Below are positions 45,281-57,465 of a DNA stretch of 64,000 bases, in pieces. The notes below the pieces were generated by a model that was not told where the DNA came from, did not search any database, and worked only from the letters and a program-made list of their open reading frames with translations. Source of the stretch: Myxococcales bacterium (GTDB lineage: Bacteria; Myxococcota_A; Polyangia; Polyangiales; Polyangiaceae). The first letter of the stretch is position 1, and each line of letters starts with the position of its first letter. Position numbers and translations under genes: made by a program. The stretch spans positions 1-64,000 of the forward strand of contig JANXLV010000338.1 of assembly GCA_025355005.1 (NCBI GenBank), in the 5' to 3' direction.

Positions 45281-45458
45281 TCAGACCGCGTGGTTAGGGT
45301 CGTGACGCCCGTGCTCGTCTCCCCGGCGTGCAAATGGTGACGTGCGCCCGAACGTCGCGGGCAAGCCCGTAGTTCAGGCGATCGCGTTCCAGGCGCTAAT
45401 TTCCGCGCGAACGTCGCGCTTGCGCCCGTGAGGCACGACGCTTGCTGAACGGTGCAGC

Positions 45459-46796
45459 ATGCAACTCGGAAGAGCCCTCCTGGGAGCGTCGGGCGCGCTC
45501 GCGATGATCTCGCTCGTCGCATGCGGCGGAAAACAGTCGACTGGCGACGATGCCACCATCGACGACGCCGGTGGCTGCGTCGGCGCGCACTGCATTCCCG
45601 AAGGTGGTGCGGGGCCCATCGGTGACGGTGGTATTCCGACACCGCCGCCCGTGCGCGACGGCGGCAGCGGCACGAGCGACGCGGGTGCTGCGTGCTCCAC
45701 GATGTGCGGCGGCGCGTGTGTATCCGCCGAAGATCCGAATCATGGGTGCGGCACGTGTAAGGCGTGCGCCAGCGTCGCCAACGGCACGCCAACGTGCAAC
45801 GCGGGCGCGTGCTCGACGGCATGCAATCCAGGGTATTCGGCGTGCGACACCGGATGCTGCGCGTGCGGCGACACCCAGTCCGACGCCAAGAACTGCGGCT
45901 ACTGCGGCCACGACTGCGGCAGCGCCGCGTGCAGCAAGGGCATCTGCGAGAACGTGGTGCTGGCAACCGCGCAGGTAGACGCATACGCGGTGGCTGTGGA
46001 CGAGACCTACGTGTACTGGATCGTGGAGGGCACCGGAGGAGACGGCGCGGTGATGAAGCTGCCGCTCAGCGGCGCAGGCGATCCGATCCCGGTCGCGCAA
46101 GGGCTCTCGTATCCTGCCGCCATCACGGTGGACGCGCAGAACGTGTACTGGGCAACGATCGACGCGGTCATGTCGGCGCCCGTCGGCGGTGGCAGCGTGA
46201 AGACGCTCGGCAACATCATGGGCAGCCCCGCTGGCATCGCAGTGGACAAGAGCCAGGTGTACGTGTCGCTCGCGGGGTACTCGCCGATGGACAAGGGATC
46301 GCTCATCGCGCTCCCTCTCACGGGCGGCAGCCAGAAGATCCTCGCGGACAATCTCGACCAGCCGCGCGCCGTCAGCGCGAACGCGACGTCCGTCTACTTC
46401 GCGGATGCGACCGACGTGTTCTCGGTCGCGTCCGGCAACACCCACACGTACGCGTCGCAGCAGTATGCATATGCGATCACGGCGGACAGCACGCACGTGT
46501 TCTGGACGTCCGGCCTGGACAACGGCGCGGTCTTCCAGGGACAGACGAAGGGCGGCCCCGCCATCACGCTCGCGCGCAACCAGTTCTATCCGAACGCCAT
46601 CGCCGCGGACGCCAAGGACGTGTTCTTCACCGTGGGCCAGGGCGGCGGCGGGCACGTCATGCGCGTGCCCATCGGCGGCGGCGCGCCCGTCGCGCTCGCT
46701 GCGGGTCAGGCTTATCCGACCAGCGTCGCCGTGAACTCGACCCATGTGTTCTGGGTGAACTTCGGAACGGGGACGATCAACAGCGTACCTAAGTGA
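45459..46796 (+). CDS. Cys-rich beta-propeller lipoprotein
   Basis: 445 aa. The signal ALAMISLVACGG has a lipobox (LVAC). After a Gly/Asp linker a Cys-rich stretch covers ~80-170 (CGTCKACASV, CSTACNPGYSACDTGCCACG, NCGYCGHDCG), probably disulfide-bonded. The C-terminal ~275 residues form a beta-propeller with repeats such as AITVDAQNVYWAT, GIAVDKSQVYVS, AITADSTHVFWTS and SVAVNSTHVFWVN. Such proteins are frequent in Polyangiales and have no assigned role. It overlaps the lipB end by eight bases on the opposite strand. Confidence 0.82.
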   Translation: MQLGRALLGASGALAMISLVACGGKQSTGDDATIDDAGGCVGAHCIPEGGAGPIGDGGIPTPPPVRDGGSGTSDAGAACSTMCGGACVSAEDPNHGCGTCKACASVANGTPTCNAGACSTACNPGYSACDTGCCACGDTQSDAKNCGYCGHDCGSAACSKGICENVVLATAQVDAYAVAVDETYVYWIVEGTGGDGAVMKLPLSGAGDPIPVAQGLSYPAAITVDAQNVYWATIDAVMSAPVGGGSVKTLGNIMGSPAGIAVDKSQVYVSLAGYSPMDKGSLIALPLTGGSQKILADNLDQPRAVSANATSVYFADATDVFSVASGNTHTYASQQYAYAITADSTHVFWTSGLDNGAVFQGQTKGGPAITLARNQFYPNAIAADAKDVFFTVGQGGGGHVMRVPIGGGAPVALAAGQAYPTSVAVNSTHVFWVNFGTGTINSVPK

Positions 46797-47589
46797 CGGG
46801 CCATGGCAGCGTGGCCGGATCGCCCGTAACGAGGTCTGCATCGAACACCTCTGCGAACGCATTCGTCGCGGCGAGGCCCGCCTCTTCGCGCGAGGGCAGC
46901 GGAGACACGCCGAGCCGCTCGAGCGACGTCACACCCACCTTCGTGATGCCGCACGGCACGATGCGCGAGAACCCGGCGAGGTCCGTACGAACGTTGAGCG
47001 CGAAGCCGTGCATCGTCACCCAACGTGAGAGGCGCACACCGATCGCGCCGAGCTTCCCGAGCACCGGAGCCCTGAGATGGCCCATGAGATCGTCTTCGTC
47101 TCCGTCCTTGATGAGGCCGAGCATCACACGCGCCGCGCGTTCGTCCCAAGCCGTTGGATTGCTCTCGTCGACCCACACACCGATGTAGAGCGGATCGCCC
47201 GGGATCACGCCGGCGGACAGGCCGTACTTCGCGGCGACCCTGATCATCACCTCTGCCAGATCGCGCACGTACTTGCGCACGTCGCGGCGGTCCGGTGACA
47301 GATCCAGGATGGGGTAGACCACCAGCTGACCAGGGCCGTGATACGTCACGTCGCCACCGCGTCCGGTCTCGTGGAGATCCACGCCCAGAAGGGCGCGCTC
47401 CGCCTCGTCGACGAGGACGTGCCCGCTGTCGGCCCCGCGACCGAGCGTGATCACCGCGTCGTGCTCCAGGAGCAGCAGCGTGTCGCCGATCTCCCCGTCG
47501 ATGCGGGCCTTCTGGAGGCGCTCTTGCAGCTCGTGGGCGCGTGCATAGCGCACCTTGCCGAGCTCGTACGTGTGGATGGTTCGTCGCAA
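46789..47589 (-). CDS. lipB: Octanoyl-ACP:protein N-octanoyltransferase LipB
   Basis: 266 aa. It moves octanoyl from ACP to lipoyl domains. Motifs: RGGDVTYHGPGQ (77-88), the catalytic Lys179 in GKLGAIGVRLSRW, and Cys213 in IVPCGI. The protein is ~50 residues longer than E. coli LipB, chiefly because of an insert at ~139-175 (ESNPTAWDERAARVM, DGDEDDLMGHLRA) between the substrate-binding core strands. lipA is not nearby. It overlaps the propeller lipoprotein's stop by eight bases, convergent. guaB ends 20 bp upstream on the same strand. Confidence 0.93.
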   Translation of the reverse strand: MRRTIHTYELGKVRYARAHELQERLQKARIDGEIGDTLLLLEHDAVITLGRGADSGHVLVDEAERALLGVDLHETGRGGDVTYHGPGQLVVYPILDLSPDRRDVRKYVRDLAEVMIRVAAKYGLSAGVIPGDPLYIGVWVDESNPTAWDERAARVMLGLIKDGDEDDLMGHLRAPVLGKLGAIGVRLSRWVTMHGFALNVRTDLAGFSRIVPCGITKVGVTSLERLGVSPLPSREEAGLAATNAFAEVFDADLVTGDPATLPWPVT

Positions 47590-47609
47590 AATCTGGTGTT
47601 GGCTGGTGC

Positions 47610-50745
<3,136 letters not shown>

Positions 50746-50919
50746 AATCAAACCGCGCGATTCGTGGGAGAAAAGACGCGCGGCGTCATTGTAGCCCTCG
50801 CGTGTCCGCGCGGCGACAACCCTTTTGCCACAGCCACGTATGCCTTCCCTTGCCTGGCGCGGCGTGGCCCTGCGTGGCTTGCGTGCGCCGCGTGCGCTGA
50901 CTAGCGTCGCTCGACATCG

Positions 50920-51522
50920 ATGGGCAAACCGGCGCTCGATCCCAAGCGAACCTATGTAGCGGCCGCGTTTCTGGCTGTGGTGGCGAGCCTCGTCTGGATC
51001 GCGCTTGGACACAATCCGTTGATCACGGAGCCCGCGCTCGGGCTGATCCCGGGGCCCGCGCTCGTCGCCCTGTCGGTCGCCCTCGGTATCGTGGTCGCTG
51101 CGATCTCCGTTCGCCTCACGCGCCGGCTCGCGGAGCACGTGGACTGGGCGCGCGAGCTCGCGAGAAGTCTGCGGACGCGTCTATCGGGTACCAGCACCGC
51201 GGAGCTCCTGCGCACGGCTGTGCTCGTGGGCGTGACCGAGGAGATCTTCTTCCGTGGCATCCTGCAGCCCGTCGTCGGGATGTGGGTCGCCGCGTTTGCG
51301 TTCGGCCTGGTGCACGCGGGGCCGGGACGAACGCGCGTCTTCTACGCCGCGTGGGCCGCGCTCACCGGGTTGTCGTTCGGCGCGATCTTCTGGCTCACCG
51401 GCAGTATCGCCGGACCCATCCTCGCGCACGTCGTCATCAACGCAGCGAACGCCCTCTACCTGCGCGATCTCGCCGCCGAGCCTCGCCGCCGCCGCGCCCT
51501 CGGCGGACTGCTTTCTCGCTGA
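50920..51522 (+). CDS. CPBP family intramembrane metalloprotease
   Basis: 200 aa with several membrane segments. The Abi/CPBP motifs are present: EEIFFRGIL (Glu107-Glu108 and Arg), FGLVHAG (His132) and LAHVVINAANAL (His and Asn) near the end. This fold cuts substrates in the membrane, as in bacteriocin immunity and prenyl-protein proteases. There is no bacteriocin gene nearby. A second CPBP protein lies at 60565. Its stop is 1 bp from the convergent gene's stop. Confidence 0.88.
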   Translation: MGKPALDPKRTYVAAAFLAVVASLVWIALGHNPLITEPALGLIPGPALVALSVALGIVVAAISVRLTRRLAEHVDWARELARSLRTRLSGTSTAELLRTAVLVGVTEEIFFRGILQPVVGMWVAAFAFGLVHAGPGRTRVFYAAWAALTGLSFGAIFWLTGSIAGPILAHVVINAANALYLRDLAAEPRRRRALGGLLSR

Positions 51523-51523
51523 G

Positions 51524-54508
51524 CTAGAAGGTCGAGTCGAGGCCGAAGTACGGCACCCAATGCGGATCGATCGTGAGCCGGCGCGCGACGTGAACGCGCA
51601 GCGCCAGCGGCAAGCGCCAGAGCGCGAGCTGCGCGATGGCGGCGCCGCCCGCGGAGGCCGGGAGCTTCGCGCCGTCGAAGAACGTGGCGAGCGTGCCGAA
51701 GCCCTCCAGCGCGAACCCGCGAAGGAAGAAGGACGGGAACAGCCAGAACGACGAGGCCGTGCCCACATCCGTCACGATCGGTATTCGAAGGCGCGCGTCC
51801 GCGGCGCCCATGCGCGCGACGAAGAACGGTCGGTCCTCGAAACCGAACAGCGGCTCGTAGAATCGGATCGTGGGCGGCAGATCGATCGCCCGCGGATCAT
51901 CGAGCGCAACGCGCGCATCCCCCGTGCCGTCCTGCGCATGCACGCCAGTCGCACCGCCGCCGCCCACCTGCAGGAAGCCATCCGTGCTGGGCACGCCGAC
52001 GAGCTGCCGCGTGCGCGCGGAGAGCGCGATGGTGGGGCGCCGCAGGAACGGGACGGGGAGATAGCCGACGATCTGCCCACGCACATCACCCACCTCGGAG
52101 GACCGGCCGGAGATGGCGCTCGGATAGAACGCCCCGCGCGCCGTGGCCACGATTCCGCGTCGCGCGCCCGAGTATGGCGTGGACTCGACGGCTGCATACG
52201 TCGCGCCCACGAACGGGCCCGCTGCGCGAAGCGTGCGAAAACCCGTACGCTCGAGCGCGTCGCCGTTCACGCCAAAAGAGATCTCGTTCGTGAAGAACGG
52301 GCGCGTGACCTTGACCTGCGCGGTGTTCTCGCGTGAGGTGTAGTCGAAGCCCGCCGACGGAGCAGGGAGGGTGAGGTTCTCGCGCGACGCCGTCGTGCTG
52401 AGCTCTGCGCCGATGTGCCAGGGCGCGAGCTCCGCCGTGAGGTACGCGACGCGCGCGTTCGGCAGCGTCGTCTTCACGTTGTAGTCGAAGCCGAGCCCCC
52501 ACTTGTGGAACCCCAGGCGATCACCGCCGCTCGCTGCCGCGGAGATGACGACGCCCGTGTCACCCAGCGACGTGACACCTGCGCCGCGGCTCTGCGGGAA
52601 CCAGATGTGGTCGAGATGCGAGTAGCGTTCGTCAGCGAGCACCTTCGGCGTCGCGTCGTCGGTGGGAAGCGGTCCGCCCGGAAGGCCGCGTGCAGGAAAC
52701 GGGAGAGGTGCGGCGGGTGTTCCGGAATCGATCGCGATCTCGTCCAACGTCCACGACCAGCCAATGCGGTTCATGAAGCGCACGTGCCCGCGCGCCGCGC
52801 AGGGGTTCGTCGCCAGATAGGGCGCGGAGGTCACGCGCGTCGTGGTCCCTGCGCCGAGGTCCGCGCGGAAGATCTGCATGCGGCCTTCGGACTCGGCTGC
52901 GTAGAGCACGTGCCCATCGTCTTGCCACGAGGGGTCAAGCTCCCACGCCTCCGTCTTTCGCGGCGTGACGACGGGCGTCGTGTCCTCCGCGCCGACGTCG
53001 GTGATCTCGCCTTGCCCGCGAGGCAGCTCACCAAGTCGGCGTCCGTCCCTGGCGTCGAACAGCATGATGCGGAAGCTCTGACCGTCGAACACGGTCGCCG
53101 CGAGCCGCTTGCCATCCGGAGACACGCGCGGCGCGGTCGGATAGACGCGCGGCCCCAGATCGTCCAGGTAGTGGGGCGTCTTCGTGTCGATCTCGAACGC
53201 GGCGAGCTCGAAGCGATCACCGTGCGCGCGTGAGAAGTAGTACGTGCGTCCATCCGGCGAGACGGACCCGCCAACGCCGCCCAGGTCCGGGTAGACGATC
53301 TCCACGCGCTTCGCGGCGAGGTCCACGCGCGCAAGCTTCGCGACCTGGGCGATGTCGCCCTGATCGACGATTGTAAAATACAGGTAGTTGCCGTCCTTCG
53401 TGAACGAGAGCCCGCTCACCATCAGCGCCGACGCGTCCAGGATGTGGCGGCCCGGGAGCACGTCCGTCAGGTTCTCCTCGAAGACCGGATCGCCGTTCGC
53501 GCCCCGCACAACCAGCCGCGTCGGCGAGTCGAGGCCGGAGACTATCTCGGCCTCCCGTCCCTCCGGCTCGCAGGTGGTGCGCGCGTACGACTCCAGGCTG
53601 CGGAGCTCCTTCTGGCCATCGGGGCGAGCCTTCACGGGGTACCGGCGCATGGTCTCCGCCGCGAAGTCGTCGATGAGGCCAGACAGATCCTTCGGATACA
53701 CGTTGCCGAAGCGCGGGTTCACGCCGAACGGAAACAGGATCGAGTCACCCTGGTTCGTCACCACCGTCCACAGGCGCTCTTCGCCGTACGTGCGCGCCAG
53801 GTAGTCGATGAAGTGACTGCCAACCAGGTAGTTTGCTCCGTACGGCACCTCGCGCGAAAGCTCGTGCAGCCATCCACCGTTTGGCTTCTTTCCCGCCACG
53901 CCCGCTGCGAAGAGCCCATGCCAGTACGGCGAGCCGAGTCGGCCGACACCGCCCTGCAGCTTGGTCTCGTAGTAGACGGCAAGGCCTTCCCAGAACCACG
54001 AGTCGAGCCCGATCTGCGGCGTGTAGATGCTGCCGAACACGTCATTCACGAGCTTCGGCACGCCCGCATTCTGGTGGCTTTGCACCCAGTGCGTGAGCTC
54101 GTGGCAGCCGATGAACGATGGATCGGGCGGGATGCCGAGCACCTCGAACACCTCTGCCGTCGTGACCGTCGGCACCACGCCGAATGCCTCCACGCCGCCG
54201 GCTGCCGGCGCGACGTACGCGTTGTTGAGCGGCGTGGGCGGCAACACGATCCGCGCCTTCTCGTCGACGTTCCCGCCGTGGATGTGAGCGGCCGCGCGCA
54301 GCCTCCCGAGGCAAGCCTCGTAGCGTGACGCGATCCGGAGAGTCTCGTCTCGCGCCTCTTTCGGGTAGTAGAGCACCAGGTGCTCCGTCTCGAGCCGCTG
54401 CATGTCCGAATGCGCGATCGCCGTCTGCGTGGCCACGTCGAACCGAGCTGGAGCCGTCGCACATCCAGCCAAGAACACCGAGATCGCGACCGGCTTCCAG
54501 ATTGACAC
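51524..54508 (-). CDS. Lipoprotein with HExxH metallopeptidase, beta-propeller and outer-membrane-barrel domains
   Basis: 994 aa from a GTG at 54508. The lipobox is LAGC (Cys16). A zinc metallopeptidase domain follows, HELTH at 136-140 with the third ligand Glu174 in FWEGLAVYYE, the gluzincin arrangement (peptidase MA-like). Residues ~330-590 have PD40/TolB-like propeller repeats (GSVSPDGRTYYFS, PRVSPDGKRLAATV, LDPSWQDDGHVLYAAES). The last ~330 residues alternate like a beta-barrel and end in Phe (YFGLDSTF). It would be a protease displayed at, or anchored to, the outer membrane. A kinase gene ends 7 bp upstream, so they form one transcript. Confidence 0.85.
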   Translation of the reverse strand: MSIWKPVAISVFLAGCATAPARFDVATQTAIAHSDMQRLETEHLVLYYPKEARDETLRIASRYEACLGRLRAAAHIHGGNVDEKARIVLPPTPLNNAYVAPAAGGVEAFGVVPTVTTAEVFEVLGIPPDPSFIGCHELTHWVQSHQNAGVPKLVNDVFGSIYTPQIGLDSWFWEGLAVYYETKLQGGVGRLGSPYWHGLFAAGVAGKKPNGGWLHELSREVPYGANYLVGSHFIDYLARTYGEERLWTVVTNQGDSILFPFGVNPRFGNVYPKDLSGLIDDFAAETMRRYPVKARPDGQKELRSLESYARTTCEPEGREAEIVSGLDSPTRLVVRGANGDPVFEENLTDVLPGRHILDASALMVSGLSFTKDGNYLYFTIVDQGDIAQVAKLARVDLAAKRVEIVYPDLGGVGGSVSPDGRTYYFSRAHGDRFELAAFEIDTKTPHYLDDLGPRVYPTAPRVSPDGKRLAATVFDGQSFRIMLFDARDGRRLGELPRGQGEITDVGAEDTTPVVTPRKTEAWELDPSWQDDGHVLYAAESEGRMQIFRADLGAGTTTRVTSAPYLATNPCAARGHVRFMNRIGWSWTLDEIAIDSGTPAAPLPFPARGLPGGPLPTDDATPKVLADERYSHLDHIWFPQSRGAGVTSLGDTGVVISAAASGGDRLGFHKWGLGFDYNVKTTLPNARVAYLTAELAPWHIGAELSTTASRENLTLPAPSAGFDYTSRENTAQVKVTRPFFTNEISFGVNGDALERTGFRTLRAAGPFVGATYAAVESTPYSGARRGIVATARGAFYPSAISGRSSEVGDVRGQIVGYLPVPFLRRPTIALSARTRQLVGVPSTDGFLQVGGGGATGVHAQDGTGDARVALDDPRAIDLPPTIRFYEPLFGFEDRPFFVARMGAADARLRIPIVTDVGTASSFWLFPSFFLRGFALEGFGTLATFFDGAKLPASAGGAAIAQLALWRLPLALRVHVARRLTIDPHWVPYFGLDSTF

Positions 54509-54514
54509 TGTTGT

Positions 54515-56227
54515 TTACCGGACGGTGGAGACCGCGGCGATGCCGTCGTCTATCGTGCGCACGAGCTCGTGCTGGAGCGAGCGCAGTGCGGAGAGTGAGC
54601 CTTCGAGCGTGCCGGTAGCGACGATGTGCTCGCGGTCGAGCGCCTCGTTCTGTTCGTCGAGCTCCTTCTGTAGCGAGGTGACCTGGAAGCCAAGATCCTC
54701 CACCACGCCGCGGGCGCGCGCCTCCTCCTCCACCAGCGCAGCTTCCTCCCACACGCGCACGTCCGCGTTGCCGCTCACGGGGCCCGATGCGAGGGTCTCG
54801 CGCCGGATGCGCACAGCGTCGAGGTGCGCGCGCTCGCGCGAGCGGTCGCGGACCAGCACGTCGATCGCGTGACCCAGGTTCGTGCGGAACTCGCGGCCGT
54901 GGGCCTCCAGGCGGTCCACCTCCGACTGGAGATCGGCGACAGACCGCGACGCCTTCTCGATGCGAGGGACCAGGTAGCTCGCCACCTCCGCGAGCTCGCC
55001 AGCACGCGCGGCCTGCCCGGTGAGTCCGCGCTTCCTCGCGCGGTTGATGGCCTCCTCCAGCTCGCGCAGCGCGGAGGACCACTTCATCGACATCTCGCGT
55101 GTGACGAGCTTGCCGACGTTCGCCGTGAGCGCGCGGTGTTGGGCGCCCGCGCTCTCGACGCTGACGAATTGACTGACCGCCGCGACGGAGTCGACGAGCG
55201 TGTGCATCTCCTCGCGCGCCTCGCCCACGGGCGTCGCGGGAGGGATCGGCTCGGCCGCGGGGATCTGGCTCGCGCTCCGGCGCGGGGGCGCGGACGTGTT
55301 GTGCGGCTGATAGCGACGCAGGATGTCGATCAATGCATCATGCACGGCATATGCGTCGTGCGGACGGTTGTCCGGCTTGCGCGCGAGCATGCGGAGGATG
55401 AGCGACTCCAGGTCTGGCGGCAGACCAGCGACCTTCGTCGACGGCGGGATGGGCGCCGCAGTGAGCGGCTTCAGGAGCATCTCGGCCTGACCGCGCGCGT
55501 CGTAGGGCAGGCTGCGCGTCACCATCTCGTAGATGAGGATGCCCAGCGAATAGAGGTCCGCGCGCGCGTCGATGGGCACACCTTCCACATACTCCGGCGC
55601 GATGTACCCCGGCGTGCCGAAGAGCTGCTCCGAGAACGTGAGGCTCGGCATGTCTACGAGCTTGGCGATGCCGAAGTCCATCAGCTTCACACCCTCGTCG
55701 TCGAAGGCGGGTACGAGCATGATGTTCTCGGGCTTCAGATCGCGGTGGATCACCTGCATCTGGTGCGCGCGTGCGAGGGCGCTCGAGATCTGGATCGCGA
55801 TCTTCACGGCGCGCTGCCACGGCATCGCCTCGCGCTGGAGCGCCGCGAGCAAGGACTCGCCCTCGACGTACTCCATCACCAGGTACGCGACGCCGTCTGC
55901 TTCGCCGAGGTCCGTGATCTCGACGATGTTCTTGTGGTTGATGCGATTCACCGCGCGAGCCTCGCGCAGGAAGCGCTCGCGGTAGGCTGGATTCAAGCTC
56001 AGATTCTGGTGCAGGATCTTGATCGCCGACATCCGCTCGATGATGACGTGGCGCGCCAGGTACACCGTCGACATGCCGCCGGCGCCGAGGCGCTTGATGA
56101 GGCGGTAGCGCGCGGCGATGGTGCGACCGAGGTAGCGGTCTGTGCTCTTCTTCAGCGTCTGCCCATCCGCCGGACAAAACGAGGCGGTGTCCTCGTAGAT
56201 CTCGCTGCAGGTGGGGCAGACCTTCAC
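54515..56227 (-). CDS. Ser/Thr protein kinase with zinc-ribbon start and coiled-coil tail
   Basis: 570 aa. The first 22 residues resemble a zinc ribbon, CPTCSEIYEDTASFCPADG. The kinase (~38-310) has RLGAGGMSTVYLA, IKILH, HRDLKPENIML, DFGIAKLV and GTPGYIAPEYV. From ~370 the protein is heptad-rich and charged (SALRELEEAINRARKRG, DLQSEVDRLEAHGREFRTN, LGFQVTSLQKELDEQN), a coiled coil probably for dimerisation. There is no TM segment. The upstream DUF2752 gene ends 45 bp away and the downstream metallopeptidase starts 7 bp after, so three genes form one unit. Confidence 0.9.
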   Translation of the reverse strand: MKVCPTCSEIYEDTASFCPADGQTLKKSTDRYLGRTIAARYRLIKRLGAGGMSTVYLARHVIIERMSAIKILHQNLSLNPAYRERFLREARAVNRINHKNIVEITDLGEADGVAYLVMEYVEGESLLAALQREAMPWQRAVKIAIQISSALARAHQMQVIHRDLKPENIMLVPAFDDEGVKLMDFGIAKLVDMPSLTFSEQLFGTPGYIAPEYVEGVPIDARADLYSLGILIYEMVTRSLPYDARGQAEMLLKPLTAAPIPPSTKVAGLPPDLESLILRMLARKPDNRPHDAYAVHDALIDILRRYQPHNTSAPPRRSASQIPAAEPIPPATPVGEAREEMHTLVDSVAAVSQFVSVESAGAQHRALTANVGKLVTREMSMKWSSALRELEEAINRARKRGLTGQAARAGELAEVASYLVPRIEKASRSVADLQSEVDRLEAHGREFRTNLGHAIDVLVRDRSRERAHLDAVRIRRETLASGPVSGNADVRVWEEAALVEEEARARGVVEDLGFQVTSLQKELDEQNEALDREHIVATGTLEGSLSALRSLQHELVRTIDDGIAAVSTVR

Positions 56228-56272
56228 GCGGCGAGCATAGCTCGGGTTTTCTCCGTCGTGGAATCTACGGTT

Positions 56273-56701
56273 TCACACGCCCTGGTCGGGAAGGCCGCCG
56301 AAAAGGCCCCACAAACGCAGGAGCCACACGACGACCGCGAGCAGGACGGTGCGCGTGAGCGCGGACGTGAGAAACGTCCCGACGCGCCCGTCGCCCAGGT
56401 GGCGCAGCGAGCCGTCCCGGTAAACGACCCACACCGCGCGCGCGCCCATCCCGAGCATGAGCGCGATCGCGAGCGGCGCGATCGGGTTGTTGCGCAGCAC
56501 CTCGACTGGATCAAGCGCGAGCAGCGCACGGCCGGCGCGCGACGAGCCGCACCCCGGGCACGGCACGTGGAACAGCCCGTACATGGGGCACTTGACGAGG
56601 CCCGAGCCGAGCACGCCGAAGAACAGCAACACGCCCGCGGCAGTCGTGAGCGTCAGCGGGATGCGGGAGGACAGTGATGGAGAGGGTGAGGTAGGAGGCA
56701 C
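56273..56701 (-). CDS. DUF2752 membrane protein
   Basis: 142 aa, three or four membrane segments. The signature YGLFHVPCPGCGSSRAGRAL is the DUF2752 core, and VLRNNPIAPLAIALML follows as in other members. The function of DUF2752 is unknown. It is first in a minus-strand unit that leads to the zinc-ribbon kinase and the barrel protease lipoprotein; whether they work together is only inference. It is divergent from the CD225-like gene, with 161 bp between. Confidence 0.85.
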   Translation of the reverse strand: MPPTSPSPSLSSRIPLTLTTAAGVLLFFGVLGSGLVKCPMYGLFHVPCPGCGSSRAGRALLALDPVEVLRNNPIAPLAIALMLGMGARAVWVVYRDGSLRHLGDGRVGTFLTSALTRTVLLAVVVWLLRLWGLFGGLPDQGV

Positions 56702-56862
56702 GGCGTTGGGCAGGTGGAGGGCACGGCGTTGCGCAGCGAGGCCAACGGAGGAATGCTGACGAGAGCATAATTATCGTTTTGGCATCCTGTTAAGCTGTGC
56801 GATGCTTTTTTCGCGAGTGAGCGCAGCGTGCGCTCCTCTCTTTTTTCGAGAGGGCGAGACCC

Positions 56863-57462
56863 ATGGACATGCAGAACGGGATCCAGACAGCGGGTGGTTA
56901 CGGTCCCCCCGGCGGCGGCGGCGGTTACGGTGGTCCCCCCGGCGGTGGCGGCTACGGCGGTCCCCCGGGCGGCGGTCCTCCTCCCGGCGGCGGCGGCTAT
57001 GGTGGTCCTCCTCAGGGCCCGCCCGGCGGCTACGGTCCTCCGGGTGGTGGCGGCTTCGGTCCTCCAGGTGGTGGCGGCTTCGGTCCTCCAGGTGGACCTC
57101 CTCCGGGTGGCGGCTACGGCGCGCCTCCTCCGGGCGGCTATGGTGGCGGTCCGCCGCCGTACGGCGCTCCTGGCTTTGGCCCTGGCGGTCCCGGATTTCC
57201 CGGCGGCCCCATGATGCCGGGCGCTGGCGGCGACGTGAACACCACGATCCCGCTCGTGCTCTCCATCCTGCTCGTGTTCCCGTGCTGCAATCTCCTCTTC
57301 GGAGTTCCCGCGCTGGTCTTCGCGATCCAGGCAGGCAACGCGAAGAAGGCGGGTGACTTCGAGACCGCGCGCAGCAAGGCGAAGATCTCGTACATCATCA
57401 TGGGCGTCGGCATGGCCCTTTCGGTCGTCGCCGGTATCGTCCAAGCCGCCATGAACAACTAA
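56863..57462 (+). CDS. CD225/dispanin-like membrane protein with Gly-Pro-rich repeat head
   Basis: 199 aa. The N-terminal ~120 residues are GPPGGGGYGGPP-type low complexity. The C-terminal ~75 residues match the CD225 (IFITM/dispanin) two-helix module: IPLVLSILLVFPCCNLLFG, the double Cys, then FAIQAGNAKKAGDFETARSK and IIMGVGMALSVVAGI. In animals the family restricts membrane fusion; in bacteria its role is unknown. The head is poorly conserved in such proteins. It is followed by the dispersed element and then a strong terminator, so it is a single-gene transcript. Confidence 0.8.
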   Translation: MDMQNGIQTAGGYGPPGGGGGYGGPPGGGGYGGPPGGGPPPGGGGYGGPPQGPPGGYGPPGGGGFGPPGGGGFGPPGGPPPGGGYGAPPPGGYGGGPPPYGAPGFGPGGPGFPGGPMMPGAGGDVNTTIPLVLSILLVFPCCNLLFGVPALVFAIQAGNAKKAGDFETARSKAKISYIIMGVGMALSVVAGIVQAAMNN

Positions 57463-57465
57463 ACC

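Noticed and set aside
45340-45440. Repeated gaacgtcgcg in the leader of the Cys-rich lipoprotein
   Set aside because: Two 10-bp matches about 60 bp apart are expected by chance in GC-rich DNA; no larger alignment holds.
56818-56850. Two small inverted repeats (gagcgc/gcgctc and ctctc/gagag) before the CD225-like gene
   Set aside because: Stems are five or six bp and could be chance; no riboswitch or operator family is recognisable.
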